Source: Branchipolynoe longqiensis (Eukaryota; Annelida; Polychaeta; Phyllodocida; Polynoidae). From it: 64,000 nucleotides of DNA. Shown piece after piece: positions 1-9,790 of the stretch; within the stretch, counting starts at the first letter, position 1, and the number at the start of each line of letters is the position of its first letter. Made by a program: the position numbers and the translations under genes. Where the stretch lies: positions 33,001,884 through 33,065,883 of the forward strand of contig CM059197.1 of assembly GCA_030323885.1 (NCBI GenBank). The letters are read 5' to 3'. The notes below the pieces were generated by a model that was not told the DNA's origin, did no database searches, and saw only the letters and a program-made list of their open reading frames with translations.

Positions 1-80
1 TGCTAGAGTATGCTAGGGTATGCTAGAATATGCTAGAGTATCCTAGTATATGCTAGACTATGCTAGAATATGCTAGAGTA
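1..80. repeat. 10-bp tandem repeat (TGCTAGAGTA)
   Basis: About eight copies of a 10-bp unit TGCTAGAGTA with single-base variants. The array runs off the left edge of the window, so its true length is unknown. Confidence 0.9.
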
Positions 81-84
81 CATT

Positions 85-262
85 AAGAGGTACGTTCTAC
101 TACGTTCGACTTTGCCCCGGTACGTTAGCATCACGTATGCAAATTGAGCCGCTCTTTTGAACATGTCCAAAAATTAAATCGGAGATCATGGCTCACCAAT
201 GGTATCACCAAGGTAACATCAAGGACAAGTATGGATGCCGGTACGTTCAACTACATTGAACT
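85..262. mobile_element. Possible Harbinger-like MITE remnant rich in TACGTTC
   Basis: Repeated TACGTTC/ACTACGTTC words flank a central GAACATGTCCAAAAATT block. The same central block, in variant form, lies inside better defined inverted-repeat elements at 4652-4910, 48060-50228, 54505-54739 and downstream of 63178. No clean terminal inverted repeat could be defined here, so this is an inferred remnant. Confidence 0.3.
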
Positions 263-274
263 ACTTTCAACTCC

Positions 275-342
275 CCGTCCTGATATGACCTTAGATGTTG
301 CTAGGACGTAAAACAACAACAAACAACAACAAACAAACAACA
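275..342 (+). mobile_element. SINE-A, 5'-truncated 3' end with target-site duplication
   Basis: This holds only the last ~70 bp of SINE-A: CCTGATATGACCTTAGATG, then GTTGCTAGGACGTAAAAC and an AACAAC tail. It is bracketed by a perfect 12-bp direct repeat ACTTTCAACTCC (263-274 and 343-354). That is the signature of target-primed reverse transcription with abortive 5' truncation. Confidence 0.9.
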
Positions 343-479
343 ACTTTCAACTCCGTTAGCCTCCACTACGTTCACCTATGTCCACTAAAGGCTGTGTGAC
401 CAAGGCTCTAGCCTGGTTCCTGGCCGGATCCAGAGAGCACATTTCCAGGTGTTTACTACGTGGGAACTGGGCGTTCAGC

Positions 480-535
480 TGGGGGGGGGGGCGGGGGGGC
501 GAAGCAATCGAAATTTTTTTTTTTAGGTGATTGTA
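480..535. repeat. Poly-G and poly-T tracts
   Basis: A run of about 20 nearly uninterrupted G is followed by a T9-10 run. It is simple sequence, adjacent to a degenerate copy of the 65-bp dispersed repeat. Confidence 0.8.
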
Positions 536-577
536 TTCATTTTAAAATTCTTTTTTTTTAAAACCAGTATTCTGGCC
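523..577 (+). repeat. Degenerate copy of the ~65-bp dispersed repeat (Rep-65)
   Basis: It matches the spacing and core of the copies at 6388, 24908, 28740, 36195 and 58885: TTGTATTCA at the left and CCAGTATTCTGGCCATG at the right. It is the most diverged copy, so the assignment is tentative. Confidence 0.4.
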
Positions 578-755
578 ATGCGAGATTGTATATATTTACA
601 CTATTTAAATGTTCTGATGTACACATGTTGGATATGTGGAATCAAATGTTTAAGTTTGGTTTGAGTTTAAACAAAAAGAAGATTATACAGAATTAATAAC
701 ACAATAACAATTGTTTGCGATTGTAGTAGGGCCAAGATTTCTATTTTGGCATAAT

Positions 756-1040
756 GCAATATCCGACATATTGATTGCTTGAAGGCAAGCTACCCCTCCA
801 GCCAAATGCAAGATCCAACATGCTGATTGCTTGAAGGCAAGATACCACTCCAGTGAAATGCAAGATCCGACATGCTGATTGTTTGACGGCAAGATACCAC
901 TCCAGCGAAATGCAATATCTGACATGCTGATTGCTTGAAGGCAAGATACCACTCCAGCCAAATGTAATATCCGACATGCTGATTGCTTGAAGGCAAGATA
1001 CCACTCCAGCGAAATGCAACATCCAACATGCTGATTGCTA
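756..1040. repeat. 52-bp minisatellite, about 5.5 copies
   Basis: Five full units start at 756, 808, 860, 912 and 964, with a partial sixth. Each contains ACATGCTGATTGCTTGAAGG and CAAGATACCACTCCAG. The period of 52 is not a multiple of 3, so the overlapping minus-strand open frames of 79-93 codons are repeat translations, not a gene. Confidence 0.95.
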
Positions 1041-1122
1041 ATGGTTAAACAATGTAAGCGGCTTTGACAGCAAGTATCATATTCACAGCAAATAACGACT
1101 GATATCTATTCTATCATGATTG

Positions 1123-1772
1123 TTAAAGCTGCACAGTCCGATAGAAGCATCAAGTTTTCAAAATCAAACCAATTATCTAGATTTTATTCCACATATCTAA
1201 CTTGGACACTGTTTCACTTAATAAGGAGTTCTTACCACAGAGAAGGGAATGGTGAGTCAATTTAATAGAACCTGTTACCACAGAAGCCTATGGTGGCAGA
1301 GTTTTTGTCCTGATTGCCAAAATTAATTGACCAAGTTAACGAACACCTCAAATATCTCAAAGGTTGTTTTTTTGTTGTTGTTTTTTGGGGTCCATTAGTT
1401 GCTTAAGCAGGGGAAATTTCAGTCATAGACGACTGGTCTTCCTCATTCCACTGCTGGTCGATAGAAAGCCTGAGCCTACACTTTTACCGACCCAAGGGAT
1501 TTTTAACCTCCCACACCACATAGACTTGGTATGAGAGCAACCGGCCTTTGATGACGCTGTACGTTATACACAGTGGTGGAAATCCAAATTGGCAGAGCTG
1601 GGGGCATGGCCAATTTGGATTTCCACCGCTGTGTATAACTTTCAGCGTCATCAAAGGCCGGTTGCTCTTTACTCATTAAAAATAAAAGTATGGTCGATTA
1701 TAACAATCACTTTAATATATTTATCCCCAAAAATGAAGCAAACTCAAAACCATCGGACTATACAACTTTAAT
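1123..1772. mobile_element. MITE-Q (CATAGTCCGATG family), interrupted by SINE-C
   Basis: Terminal inverted repeats TTAAAGCTGCACAGTCCGAT at the left and ATCGGACTATACAACTTTAA at the right bound the element. Its middle is replaced by a SINE-C remnant and hairpin (about 1391-1680). The family recurs at least eight times in this window. No transposase is present. Confidence 0.75.
1391..1680 (-). mobile_element. SINE-C remnant with inverted terminal duplication
   Basis: It reads, on the minus strand, as the body of SINE-C (compare 41577-41890), including the CTCCCACACCACATAGAC block. The 5' portion is present twice in opposite orientation: arms 1535-1593 and 1609-1667, 59 bp each with a 15-bp loop. 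Confidence 0.75.
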
Positions 1773-2002
1773 GACATTCACATGTTTACATTGAAATTTA
1801 CACCAAGTTCTGAAATGATAGAATTAGTGTCAAATGACAACAAAACCTTCATTGATGCAATTTTAAGGTGGTTAAATTTGTGTCAATTGACAGCAAAATG
1901 TAATTCACAGAACATCGCTAACTGACATTGGCAAATGCTTTGAAAAAAAGGGGGAGGGGGTGAAGCAGGCTATTCCATCAGTGCATGAGACTGTTGCCAC
2001 AA

Positions 2003-2212
2003 GGGATAACATTGATTTGGCCAAGCCTGTCAAAATTATGACGCCAGTGGCTTCTGCAGTAACAGGTTCTATTAGATTGGCTTAGTATTCCCTTCTATAC
2101 AGCAACAAATGCTTAATAAGTGCACCACTATCTAAGTTGGATGTGTATAATCAAATCTAGGTCAGTATTTTGGTTTAGAAAAGTTGATACTTTCATCAGA
2201 CTATGAAGCGGT
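2003..2212. mobile_element. MITE-Q, half element
   Basis: It carries the family's internal blocks (GTAACAGGTTCTATTAGATT, CAACAAATGCTTAATAAG, AATCAAATCTAG) and ends at ATCAGACTATGAAGC, a diverged terminal repeat. The other end is missing or too diverged to see. Confidence 0.6.
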
Positions 2213-2537
2213 AAGTAATTTAATAAAGATATCTCACTTCCAGATCGTGAATGTCGCATGACGCATGATGTATGTCGCATGACGGGTTAATGGAATTTCG
2301 GCCTTAGAGTCCTTGGGGTGTCACGTGGGATGAACGGGAAAGTGTTGCTGTAATAACAATAAAACAACAAAAACTCAACCACCGAAAAACATTTGTCTAA
2401 AAATGTTTTCATTTTATTTTAATTTTGTTTAAAGAGGTCAAACGCTAACTCTCCATGTTAATGTCCTGAATACGCATTGACACATGTTCCATTGGAACCT
2501 ACAAGCTGTCAACACGCACCTCCTCCCCACCCCCACA
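2213..2537. other. No gene seen; AT-rich unique sequence
   Basis: It contains a short direct repeat of ATGTCGCATGACG (near 2250-2285), then A/T-rich sequence with no recognizable coding frame or known repeat. Confidence 0.5.
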
Positions 2538-2596
2538 CACGTCCTGATATGACCTTAGATGTTGCTGGGGACGTAAAACAACAACAAACAAACAAA
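2538..2596 (+). mobile_element. SINE-A, 5'-truncated 3' end with target-site duplication
   Basis: The terminal ~55 bp of SINE-A ending in an AACAACAAACAAACAA tail. It is flanked by the direct repeat CCCCACCCCCAC (2525-2536 and 2597-2608), so it is a very short but authentic-looking retrotransposition event. Confidence 0.85.
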
Positions 2597-2608
2597 CCCC
2601 ACCCCCAC

Positions 2609-3068
2609 CCATACATATACGCACCCTACACACGCATGCGCATACGTTCCGAACGTGAACCATAAACTGCGTCTCAATAGCCGCTCTCCGATAATCCACA
2701 GGAGGTGCGAAAAAGAGGGTGCCCTAATTTCGCCTTCTAGCAGAAGAGCTCCCGTCCGCTCTACTCCCCCACCCAGCCATCCACCCACCGATACACGGAT
2801 AGAACCACACCTTCTTGCACAAGTCTTGCAGGCCGAAAGGGTGAGGAGGGAGAGGCAATGGGGTGGGTGGGATGAGGGCAAGGGGGTGGGCATTGAGATG
2901 ATGTCATTTACATAATTAATTGAATAAGATTCCATTCCGCGGAGCACTAGGCACCAGGTTGTGTATCCCTCTCAGCCCCCCCCCCCCTTCCTTTCCCTGA
3001 AAGGAATGCCAAGTGAATAGCAACCCTCCCACCCCCACCCCACCCTACCCCACCCCACCTCCTCCTCC
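2609..3068. other. No gene seen; C-rich and G-rich patches
   Basis: Mixed sequence with a GGTGGGTGGGATGAGGG patch near 2862, an 11-C run near 2977 and a CCCCACCC patch at 3030-3060. An ACGCATGCGCAT word sits at 2633. No supportable coding frame. Confidence 0.5.
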
Positions 3069-3272
3069 GCCTCGGAAACTATTTAAATGCAAAGAGGTGA
3101 GCGTATAGTACTGACGTTATTCCCAATGCTCAGCCTACATAGGTCAACCTAGTCTAATTCTGGTTCGAAAATGCTACTACTACTTTTTATTCTTTTTTGT
3201 TGGTTTTTTTTTGCGCTTCTGGGGGGGTCTTCTGTTTCAATAAGCCTCACTGTCGGCATCTAGGCCCAGTCA

Positions 3273-3350
3273 GCGCATGCGCAAAAGGCGGGACTCTGCA
3301 CCAATCAAATTGTCCTCCCCTGTCAGCTCCAATTATGGCCGCCCTGACAA
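3273..3350 (+). promoter_or_regulatory. Candidate promoter-like cluster (NRF1-like, E2F/GC-like, CCAAT)
   Basis: Within about 80 bp are a perfect GCGCATGCGC palindrome (3273-3282, NRF1-type), GGCGGGA (E2F/GC-box-like) and an ACCAATCA CCAAT box. The combination is typical of CpG-type animal promoters. The downstream DNA is a repeat array and no exon is visible, so this is only a candidate. Confidence 0.25.
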
Positions 3351-3368
3351 CATTGCCTAACCCGCCGT

Positions 3369-3899
3369 CCACCGCTCGCCGCCCGCCGCCCGCCGCCCGC
3401 CGCCCGCCGCCCGCCGCCCGCCGCCCGCCGCCCGCCGCCCGCCGCCCGCCGCCCGCCGCCCGCCGCCCCCGCCCGCCGCCCGCCGCCCGCCGCCCGCCCC
3501 TCCCGCCCGCCGCCCGCCGCCGCCGCCCGCCGCCCGCCGCCCGCCGCGCCGCCGCCCGCCGCCCGCCGCCCGCCGCCCGCCGCCCGCCGCCCGCAGCCCG
3601 CCGCCCGCCGCCCGCCGCCCGCCGCCCGCCGCCCGCCGCCCGCCGCCGCCGCCGCCGCCCGCCGCCCCGCCGCCGCCGCCCGCCGCCCGCCGCCCGCCCC
3701 CCGCCCGCCGCCCCGCCGCCGCCGCCCGCCGCCCGCCGCCCGCCGCCCGCCGCCCGCCGCCCGCCGCCCCCGCCCCGCCGCCCGCCGCCCCGCCCGCCGC
3801 CCGCCCCCGCCGCCCCGCCCGCCGCCCGCCGCCCGCCGCCCGCCGCCCGCCGCCCGTCGCCCGTCGCCCGTCGCCCGTCGCCCGTCGCCCGTCGCGACA
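3369..3899. repeat. 7-bp GC-rich array (CCGCCCG)n
   Basis: About 530 bp of CCGCCCG with occasional one-base slips. At the 3' end (3854-3896) the unit changes to GTCGCCC for six copies. It is nearly all C on one strand and G on the other, and open in several frames on both strands (arginine/proline or glycine/arginine translations), which are artefacts. Confidence 0.97.
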
Positions 3900-3960
3900 G
3901 GAGAGGCGCCTGACGTCCGACCGTCCAAAATGGATGCGATGCGGGCAGTAGTCTATCAGC

Positions 3961-4300
3961 GGTTGGTTGTGGAGTTTTACGTCCTGACAACATCCAAGGT
4001 CATATCAGAACGGGTACCGACTTGTGACAGTGTGCACTCATGACAACTTTATATTGCTGCCCCATTGGGAAATCAGGCTGGCAGCACCATGACCCGATAT
4101 CCCACTCAGTCACATTATCCTGACACTGAACTAACCAGTCCTTGCCTTATCCTATCCTATCCTATTAATGCCAATCTCAACGCCAGGAAGCGACACATAT
4201 CAATTTTGTAAGTCACAGATTTGACTTACCAAAGAATCAATCTCCCGACCTTCCGCAAGGGAGGCCTGCGCTCTACCGATTCGGCCACCGCTCGCGGTGC
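3961..4300 (-). mobile_element. SINE-A, near full length
   Basis: On the minus strand this reads as a tRNA-like head (GGTGGCCGAATCGGTAGAGC A-box region, then a diverged B box), the common body (GTGGGATATCGGGTCATGGT-type block), and the CTTGGATGTTGTCAGGACG 3' end. The tail is short. A CCTAT triplication (4152-4165) interrupts the body. Confidence 0.9.
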
Positions 4301-4648
4301 ATATTAGTGTGGAGTTTGCTAAGGTGTGTGTATCAAAGTGAGGGTGTGTGGTCTGTGGAGGTATGGAGGGAGGAGGAGTGAGGGGGTGGGGGGGGGGGCA
4401 GTGGAAGGCTGGGAAGGCTGGTGCATAAATGATATCGGCCACCCGAGGTGTTACATGCAGGTCACAGGGGCCTGGAACCGCGTCCATTTTTCTTAATCAC
4501 ATCCATTCCCGCGCTAACATCCTCAGCGCGCCAAATACATTTCCCTGATCATGATCCTCACAGTAGACTTGCCGCAGTTCTCAGTGATAGCTGTTTTTTT
4601 GTTGGTGTTTTTTTGTTGTACATTCCCTCCTCCTCCCATACGATCTCC
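4301..4648. other. No gene seen; G-rich patch
   Basis: Contains a GGGGGTGGGGGGGGGG tract near 4381-4398. No recognizable coding or RNA gene. Confidence 0.5.
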
Positions 4649-4651
4649 TAA

Positions 4652-4910
4652 TACCCCTATTGCACCAAAGTAGTTCTCACTACGTTCTTGATAATGTTGC
4701 TGAACGGGCTCAAACTGTGTGCGAATGGAATCGACATAGTAGCAACTTGTTATGGTCCTTTTATGAATGGAATGGATGGGCTAGAACGGAATGGTCCTCT
4801 AGAACTTTGAGCATGCCCAACATTTTTTTGCAGCCACGTTCTACCCCGACCACAGCCCGTTTTAGAATGGGGTCAGACGTTTTGAGAACTACTTTGGTGT
4901 GATGGGGGTG
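4652..4910. mobile_element. Harbinger-like MITE with TAA target duplication
   Basis: Left end TACCCCTATTGCACC, then AAAGTAGTTCTCACTACG. The right end, read in reverse, is CACCCCCATCACACC followed by the same AAAGTAGTTCTC. Direct TAA flanks occur at 4649-4651 and 4911-4913. A homologous copy with the same TAA flanks lies at 54505-54739. The 3-bp TWA-type target fits PIF/Harbinger; no transposase is present. Confidence 0.75.
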
Positions 4911-5101
4911 TAAGTTATAGACGTTGGGTCTCCATCTAACCACCTTAGATGTTACATAGTCCGATAAAAAAAAACTCATTAAATTATCAAAAGCAAAACA
5001 CTTATCTAGATTTGAACTTACATGTATGTATATCCAACTCAGATACTGAATCACTTAATAACAATTTATTGCTACACAGAACGGAATACTAAAGTCAATT
5101 T

Positions 5102-5757
5102 AAAGTTGCCTAGTCCGATGGTTTTGAGGGTTCTTTTCATTTTCTGAGATAAATATATTGAATTGATTGTTATCATCTACCCTACTTTAGTTTGAAATAT
5201 CTTCGATGTTAAATAGCTAATATTCGTGTTTGGTATTTGAAGAGCAATCATGTTAAATTAGTTTTGGCAAACATGCCAAAACTCTGACACATTTGGTTTG
5301 ATTGATTGATTGGCGGTTTCTTTACGCGTGTCGGCAGCATAGGCCATATTCACAGCGAGAATTGTTTGTTTTTTATTCAAGTATCGCTTTTACAGAATGC
5401 AAAAGCACAGAATCAATTTTGTGTCAGTGCACTGTGGATTTAAAAAGCTCACAGTTGCATAATTTGTGGCTAAAGGAAATAGAATTAAGATAAAAGTTAA
5501 AGGTTGTACACATTGGTCCTCCACAGAACGGAATACTAAATTAAATTTAATAGAGACCTGTTACTGCTGAAGTCTATGGAGTCCCATCTTTGTACAAGTA
5601 TGCCAACATTAATTTAGCCATTACACTTCAGATATCTCCTAATCTAGCAATTTTAAATTACTTCAAACCAAAGTACGGTAGATTATAGCGATAAACCTAA
5701 TATATTTATCTCAGGAAAATGAAAGAAACTCAAAAACATTGGACTGCGCAACTTTAA
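5102..5757. mobile_element. MITE-Q composite
   Basis: Left end TTAAAGTTGCCTAGTCCGAT and right end GGACTGCGCAACTTTAA. The interior holds two differently oriented family segments around a short unrelated piece (5298-5500), suggesting a tandem or nested pair. Confidence 0.65.
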
Positions 5758-5911
5758 TTCCAAAGCTTAGCAATCAGGGTTAGTTGCATTCCATTGCAGT
5801 CATGTTTAATTGAGGGGGGGGGGGCGTCTATATTTCCGCTAGGGGCGTGATTGCAAACAATATATTGCCGCGATGACCAGAGGGCACTAACAAAGGGAAT
5901 GCTGTGTCAAA

Positions 5912-6000
5912 GGGAACGCTGTGTCATCGGGACTTGAACCCACACTTCTGCTACTAAATACCAAGCGTCCTAACCATTAGGCTAGCTGCGTTCCTTGGTT
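5912..6000 (-). mobile_element. tRNA-like SINE head fragment
   Basis: On the minus strand CTAGCCTAATGGTTAGGACG (A-box-like) is followed 40 bp later by GGGTTCAAGTCCCG (B-box-like). It resembles the head of SINE-B, but the SINE-B body is absent. The loops do not give a convincing functional tRNA. Confidence 0.6.
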
Positions 6001-6046
6001 TAATCACCCAACCCTCGTCGATGTGTTTATTTGGCTCCTTGCTTAA

Positions 6047-6385
6047 TGTTGCATAGTGTGATGGTTTAGAATTTCTGTATTTTTTCTGAGATGCATATAT
6101 TAGATCGATCACTAATATCTACTTTACATTAGTTCAAAGTTACTTTTATTTTAAATGGTAAACCTTTGAGGTATTTTGGGTGCAAACATGGAAAATTAGT
6201 TTTAGCAAGCTTGCCAAAACTCTGAAACCATAGATTTCTGCAGTAACAACAGGTTCTGTTAAATTGACTCAGTATTGCCTTCTAAGTAGAAACAAATGCT
6301 TAATATGTGCATAAGTATCTAAGTTAGATATGCAAAATCAAATCTAGATAATTGGTTTGCTTTTGAAAATTTGATATGCAGCTTC
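6047..6385. mobile_element. MITE-Q, diverged copy
   Basis: Begins AATGTTGCATAGTGTGATGG. It contains the shared blocks TTGCCAAAACTCTG, GTAACAACAGGTTCTGTTAA and AAATCTAGATAATTGG. The right terminal repeat is eroded. Confidence 0.65.
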
Positions 6386-6387
6386 AA

Positions 6388-6470
6388 ATAACTCTGGATT
6401 GAAAAATGGCTGGAAGACCAGTGCTTCGGCACCGACAAAAGACTTATTCAGCAGAATAAACATTACAAAA
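6388..6470 (-). repeat. Rep-65 dispersed repeat
   Basis: On the minus strand: GTTTATTCTGCTGAATAAG, then GTGCCGAAGCACTGGTCTTC and CAGCCATTTTTCAA. It is nearly identical to 58885-58950 over ~75 bp including flanks. No tRNA-like head or tail is visible. Confidence 0.8.
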
Positions 6471-6550
6471 AACAAAAACCCAAAAGACTACATGGGAATG
6501 GACGTGGATCGAGACAGCAATCGCTGATTGCTTCTCAGTTCATGCCGACA

Positions 6551-6860
6551 TAGACCGGGCGTGGTGGTCGAATCGGTCAGAACGCTGCCTGCTTTGGTGG
6601 GTTCGAATCCCGGACCACATAGACCGGGCGTGGTGGTCGAATCGGTCAGAACGCTGCCTGCTTTGGTGGGTTCGAATCCCGGACCGAGTCGAACCAATGA
6701 CTTAGAAAATCAACACTTCTCGCTACCCAGCCTGGCACCTGGCATTATTTGGATAAGGCGGGGACGGGCTTGCTCTATATCATGATAATCTGACTGAGTG
6801 GGATATCGCATCATGCTACCAGCAAGCAGCCCAATCTCCAAGTGGGGCAGTGTAATAAGT
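6551..6860 (+). mobile_element. SINE-A with tandemly duplicated tRNA head
   Basis: A 69-bp head (TGGTGGTCGAATCGGTCAGA A-box region, GGTTCGAATCCC B box) occurs twice head to tail (6551-6619 and 6620-6685). It is followed by one SINE-A body (CGAACCAATGACTTAG, GAGTGGGATATCGCATCATG). The 3' end is truncated near 6860. It therefore carries two potential internal pol III promoters. Confidence 0.85.
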
Positions 6861-7395
6861 TCTATTTTGTTTAAAAGAGTAAAAAGTTAGTTTTTTTAAA
6901 AGAGAGAATAATATCATGGGGACGGTGGTGCGTCCAGTGCTGGAAGCTGAGCGTCTGACCATGGTCTCGTATCATTAGAAACTACCCATACATAAAATCT
7001 ATAAAAAAAACACGGGACTCAATGTACGTCTTTGTTCAGTAAATATAATTAAATAATCACAACTCATAGCACTTGTTCTCATTTTTTTTAAAAGATGGAA
7101 TGCATTGCTAAAGTCGTGGAAAGTCTGCATAGCGGCTTTATTTGGGGGTAACCGTCAATTCACTTTATGTGACGTAGAGCGCAGACGCTAACTGGCTCTG
7201 TGTATGTAGGGCCAGTCACGTGGGCATGGTGGTCACGTGGTTAGGGTGTCTCTAACGCCATCAGTGTCGCCTTCTGGTAACCTGCCTCCTAACCACATCT
7301 CCAGCCCTCCTGCCCCAGTGTCCACAAAGACGGTGCTAACACAACTACCCTACCTCTGGGGCCATGCATACTTCTCACTCTGCCTCCGCCCACCA
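6861..7395. other. No gene seen
   Basis: Mixed unique sequence with short poly-T/poly-A runs. Two CACGTG-containing words occur at about 7218 and 7233. No supportable coding frame. Confidence 0.5.
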
Positions 7396-7397
7396 GG

Positions 7398-7605
7398 TGT
7401 GGGTGGTGGTGGTGGTGGTGGTGTGGGTGTTGGTGTGGGTGTGGGTGGGGGTGGGGGTTGTGGTTGTGGTGGGGGTGGTGGTGTGGGTGTGGGTTGTGGT
7501 GGGGGTGTGAGTTGTGGTGGTGGTGTGGGTGAGGGTGGGGGTTGTGGTGGTGGTGGGGGTGGGGGTGGAGGTTGTGGTGGTGGTGGTGGGCGGGGTGGGG
7601 GCGCG
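7398..7605. repeat. (GGTGGG/GTGGTG)n array
   Basis: About 200 bp of G- and GT-rich degenerate triplet/hexamer repeat. Glycine-rich (plus) and histidine/proline/threonine-rich (minus) open frames are repeat translations. Confidence 0.9.
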
Positions 7606-7636
7606 AGGAGTCAGTGTCATGGCCTATTGTACTGAT

Positions 7637-8128
7637 GTATTGATGGCTCTCCTGACCAGCCACTGCAGGGACAAATAGTTTTGCGCCTGTCTGGACATGT
7701 TCTTGCCGGTGTGAAACCTCTATTTGCTCCCCGAGAGAGTGCCGCTGGTAACTTGCAAAAGCCAGCAGCACTTCAACACTTTTGCAGGCAGCTTTCATGA
7801 AATGTAAATACTTGAATGGACGGGGCTGCCCTCTATGGAAGATCTTCTGATAAAAAAGAATCTCCGGTGGACTGGACACCTCATGAGGATGTAATCAGGC
7901 AGGCTACCAAAGCAGATCCTCTATTCTCAAGTGTCTTCTGGTTACAGAAAGAGAGGGTGCCCTCATCTCCGGTTCAAGGATACCATCAAGAGAAACCTGA
8001 AGCTGAGAGACATTAAGACCAACTCATGGACATCACTCTCAAAGCAGAGAACTAAATGCAGAGCAGCAGTCAAGTAATGAAAGCAGTCTTTGTCGCATCG
8101 CGACCGACAGCATGATGATGATGATGAT
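7637..8128 (+). pseudogene. Non-LTR retrotransposon 3' end (LINE-X), broken
   Basis: From 7835 the frame reads MEDLLIKKNLRWTGHLMRM, stops at 7892-7894 (TAA), then continues through LPKQILYSQ, RKRGCPHLRFKDTIKRN and SWTSLSKQRTKCRAAVK to a stop at 8075. RWTGH...R.P..RFKD..K..L...W is a recognizable C-terminal pattern of non-LTR reverse transcriptase proteins. A (GAT)n tail follows the 3' UTR, as in several LINE clades. The upstream part (7637-7800) is shared with copies at 22353, 55336 and 63417. The in-frame stop makes it inactive. Confidence 0.75.
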
Positions 8129-8400
8129 TGATAGTGTATATATAGGGACCTTTACCACTACTACTACTACTACTAACTAGTACTTCTACTATTTAGTAGG
8201 GATATGAACTGGCATCTTATCTATATATACCACCACCTAAGGAGAAATGTAAAGAAATAATACTTTTCATGATTGCTCTATTGTTTGTCTGTCTCGGTCT
8301 CTCTATATATCACGGTAGTATAAATATATGTATCTAAATATATATATATATGGATAGTGATAAGACTGTTATCGCGTGTAATAAGATATGTAGTGTCCTG
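8129..8400. repeat. ACT triplets and AT-rich low-complexity DNA; Rep-K fragment (minus) at 8340-8410
   Basis: (CTA)n at 8155-8180 and TA-rich runs. At 8346-8400 is ATATGGATAGTGATAAGAC...CGTGTAATAAG...TAGTGTCCTGA, a minus-strand piece of the Rep-K family (compare 27152-27290 and 50232-50393). Confidence 0.7.
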
Positions 8401-8403
8401 ATC

Positions 8404-8530
8404 CTCCCCCCCCCCCCCCAACACTTCTGTGTGTGTGTGGGGGGGGGGGGGGAGGGCGTACCAGCATTCTTCACCCCGCTCCCTCCCATGTTCGGGGGGG
8501 GGGGGAGGGCGGGTTGAAGCACTCGCTCGG
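8404..8530. repeat. Opposed poly-C and poly-G tracts
   Basis: A C14 run at about 8406, a G12 run at about 8440 and a G-rich run near 8495. The opposed tracts could fold on each other; the Rep-K copy at 50232 also has a poly-G neighbour. Confidence 0.8.
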
Positions 8531-8544
8531 GGGGAAACCCACAG

Positions 8545-8785
8545 ATGTTTATATCTATGCATATCTATGCATCGATGTATGTATATATATATATATATAT
8601 ATATGCATATATATATCAATCCATCTATATACCGATCTATGTATGCGCGTTTATACTATGTATATATTTATGTATCTACCTGTGTACGTGCCTGCATGTC
8701 TACATCTCGCATCTAGACATCAATGCATCTACACATCAACGTATCTACACCTCTACACCTCTACATATCGATGTATCTATTCATA
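8545..8785. repeat. Degenerate TATC/TATG/CTAC low-complexity tract with (TA)n
   Basis: About 240 bp of imperfect tetranucleotide sequence (ATCTATGCATATCTATGC, (TA)n, ACATCTACACCTCTAC). The tyrosine/isoleucine-rich open frames here are artefacts. Confidence 0.85.
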
Positions 8786-8997
8786 TAACACATAACTCTA
8801 TGCGCTTCAAACACGTGCACACCTATTCGTCATGGCATTTTCATTCTGCGGCCGTCTGGCCTTCTCTCACGCGCATGCGCACCGGCATCTTGACCCACGC
8901 TAACCTAATCCGGGTCAAACCGTGCCTAGATACTGTAACGATCTCGGTCAGACCGCAACGTCTAATCTTAACCGCCTTTATGGTGTTCAAGCTCCCA

Positions 8998-9790
8998 CCC
9001 CCCTCCCCCGGCTTCCCCCTCCCCCGGCTTCCCCCTCCCCCCGGCTTCCCCCTTCCCCGGCTTCCACATCCTCGGCTTCCCCCTCGCCGGCTTCCCCCTC
9101 CCCGCCTATCCCCCTCCCCTGGCCTACAACTCCCCGCCTAGCCTCCCGCCCCACCCCCGATACCCCGCACCGGCCCCCACCGCTCCCCTACCCCACCCCC
9201 CGCCTCCCCCCCTCCACCTCCCCCCCCCCCCCCCTCCCCCCCCCTCCCCCCCCCTCCACCCCGCCTCCCCCCCTCCCCCCCGCTCCCCTCCCGCCTCCTC
9301 CCCTCCGCCCCTCCCCCCGCGCCCCCACCCCTGCTCTCCCCCCTCCCCACCTCCTCCTCCCCTCCCCCCCCCCCTCCCCCCCTCCCCACTCCCCTCCCCT
9401 CCGTCCTCCCCCTCCCGCCCTCCCTCCCCCCCCCTCCCCCTCCCCTCCCCCTCCTCCCCCTCCCCCCTCCCTCCCCCTCCCCCGCCCTCCCCTCCTCCCG
9501 CCTCCCTTCCCCCTCCTCCCTCCTCCCCTCCCCCCTCCTCCCCCCCTCCCCTCCTCCCCTCCTCCCCTCCTCCCCTCCTCCCTCCCCTCCTCCCCTCCTC
9601 CCCCCTCCCTCCCCCCCCCCCCCTCCTCCCCTCCTCCCCTCCTCCCCTCCTCCCCTCCTCCCCTCCTCCCCCCTCCCCCCTCCCCCTCCTCCCCTCCTCC
9701 CCTCCTCCCCCCTCCCTCCCCCCTCCTCCCCTCATCCCCTCTTCCCCTCCCCAGCCCCAGCCCCATTCCCCGAGCCCATCCCCCCTCTCC
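8998..9790. repeat. Polypyrimidine array (CCCCTCC/CCTCCCCT)
   Basis: Nearly 800 bp of C/T, starting with a ~15-bp CCCCCGGCTTCC unit (9003-9110) and passing into CCCCTCCTCC. The purity and mirror symmetry are typical of triplex-forming (H-DNA) sequence. The proline/serine-rich open frame on plus and glycine/arginine-rich frames on minus are artefacts. Confidence 0.95.

Noticed and set aside
756..1040. Regular spaced repeats suggesting a CRISPR array
   Set aside because: The whole 52-bp unit repeats without distinct spacers, in clearly eukaryotic DNA.
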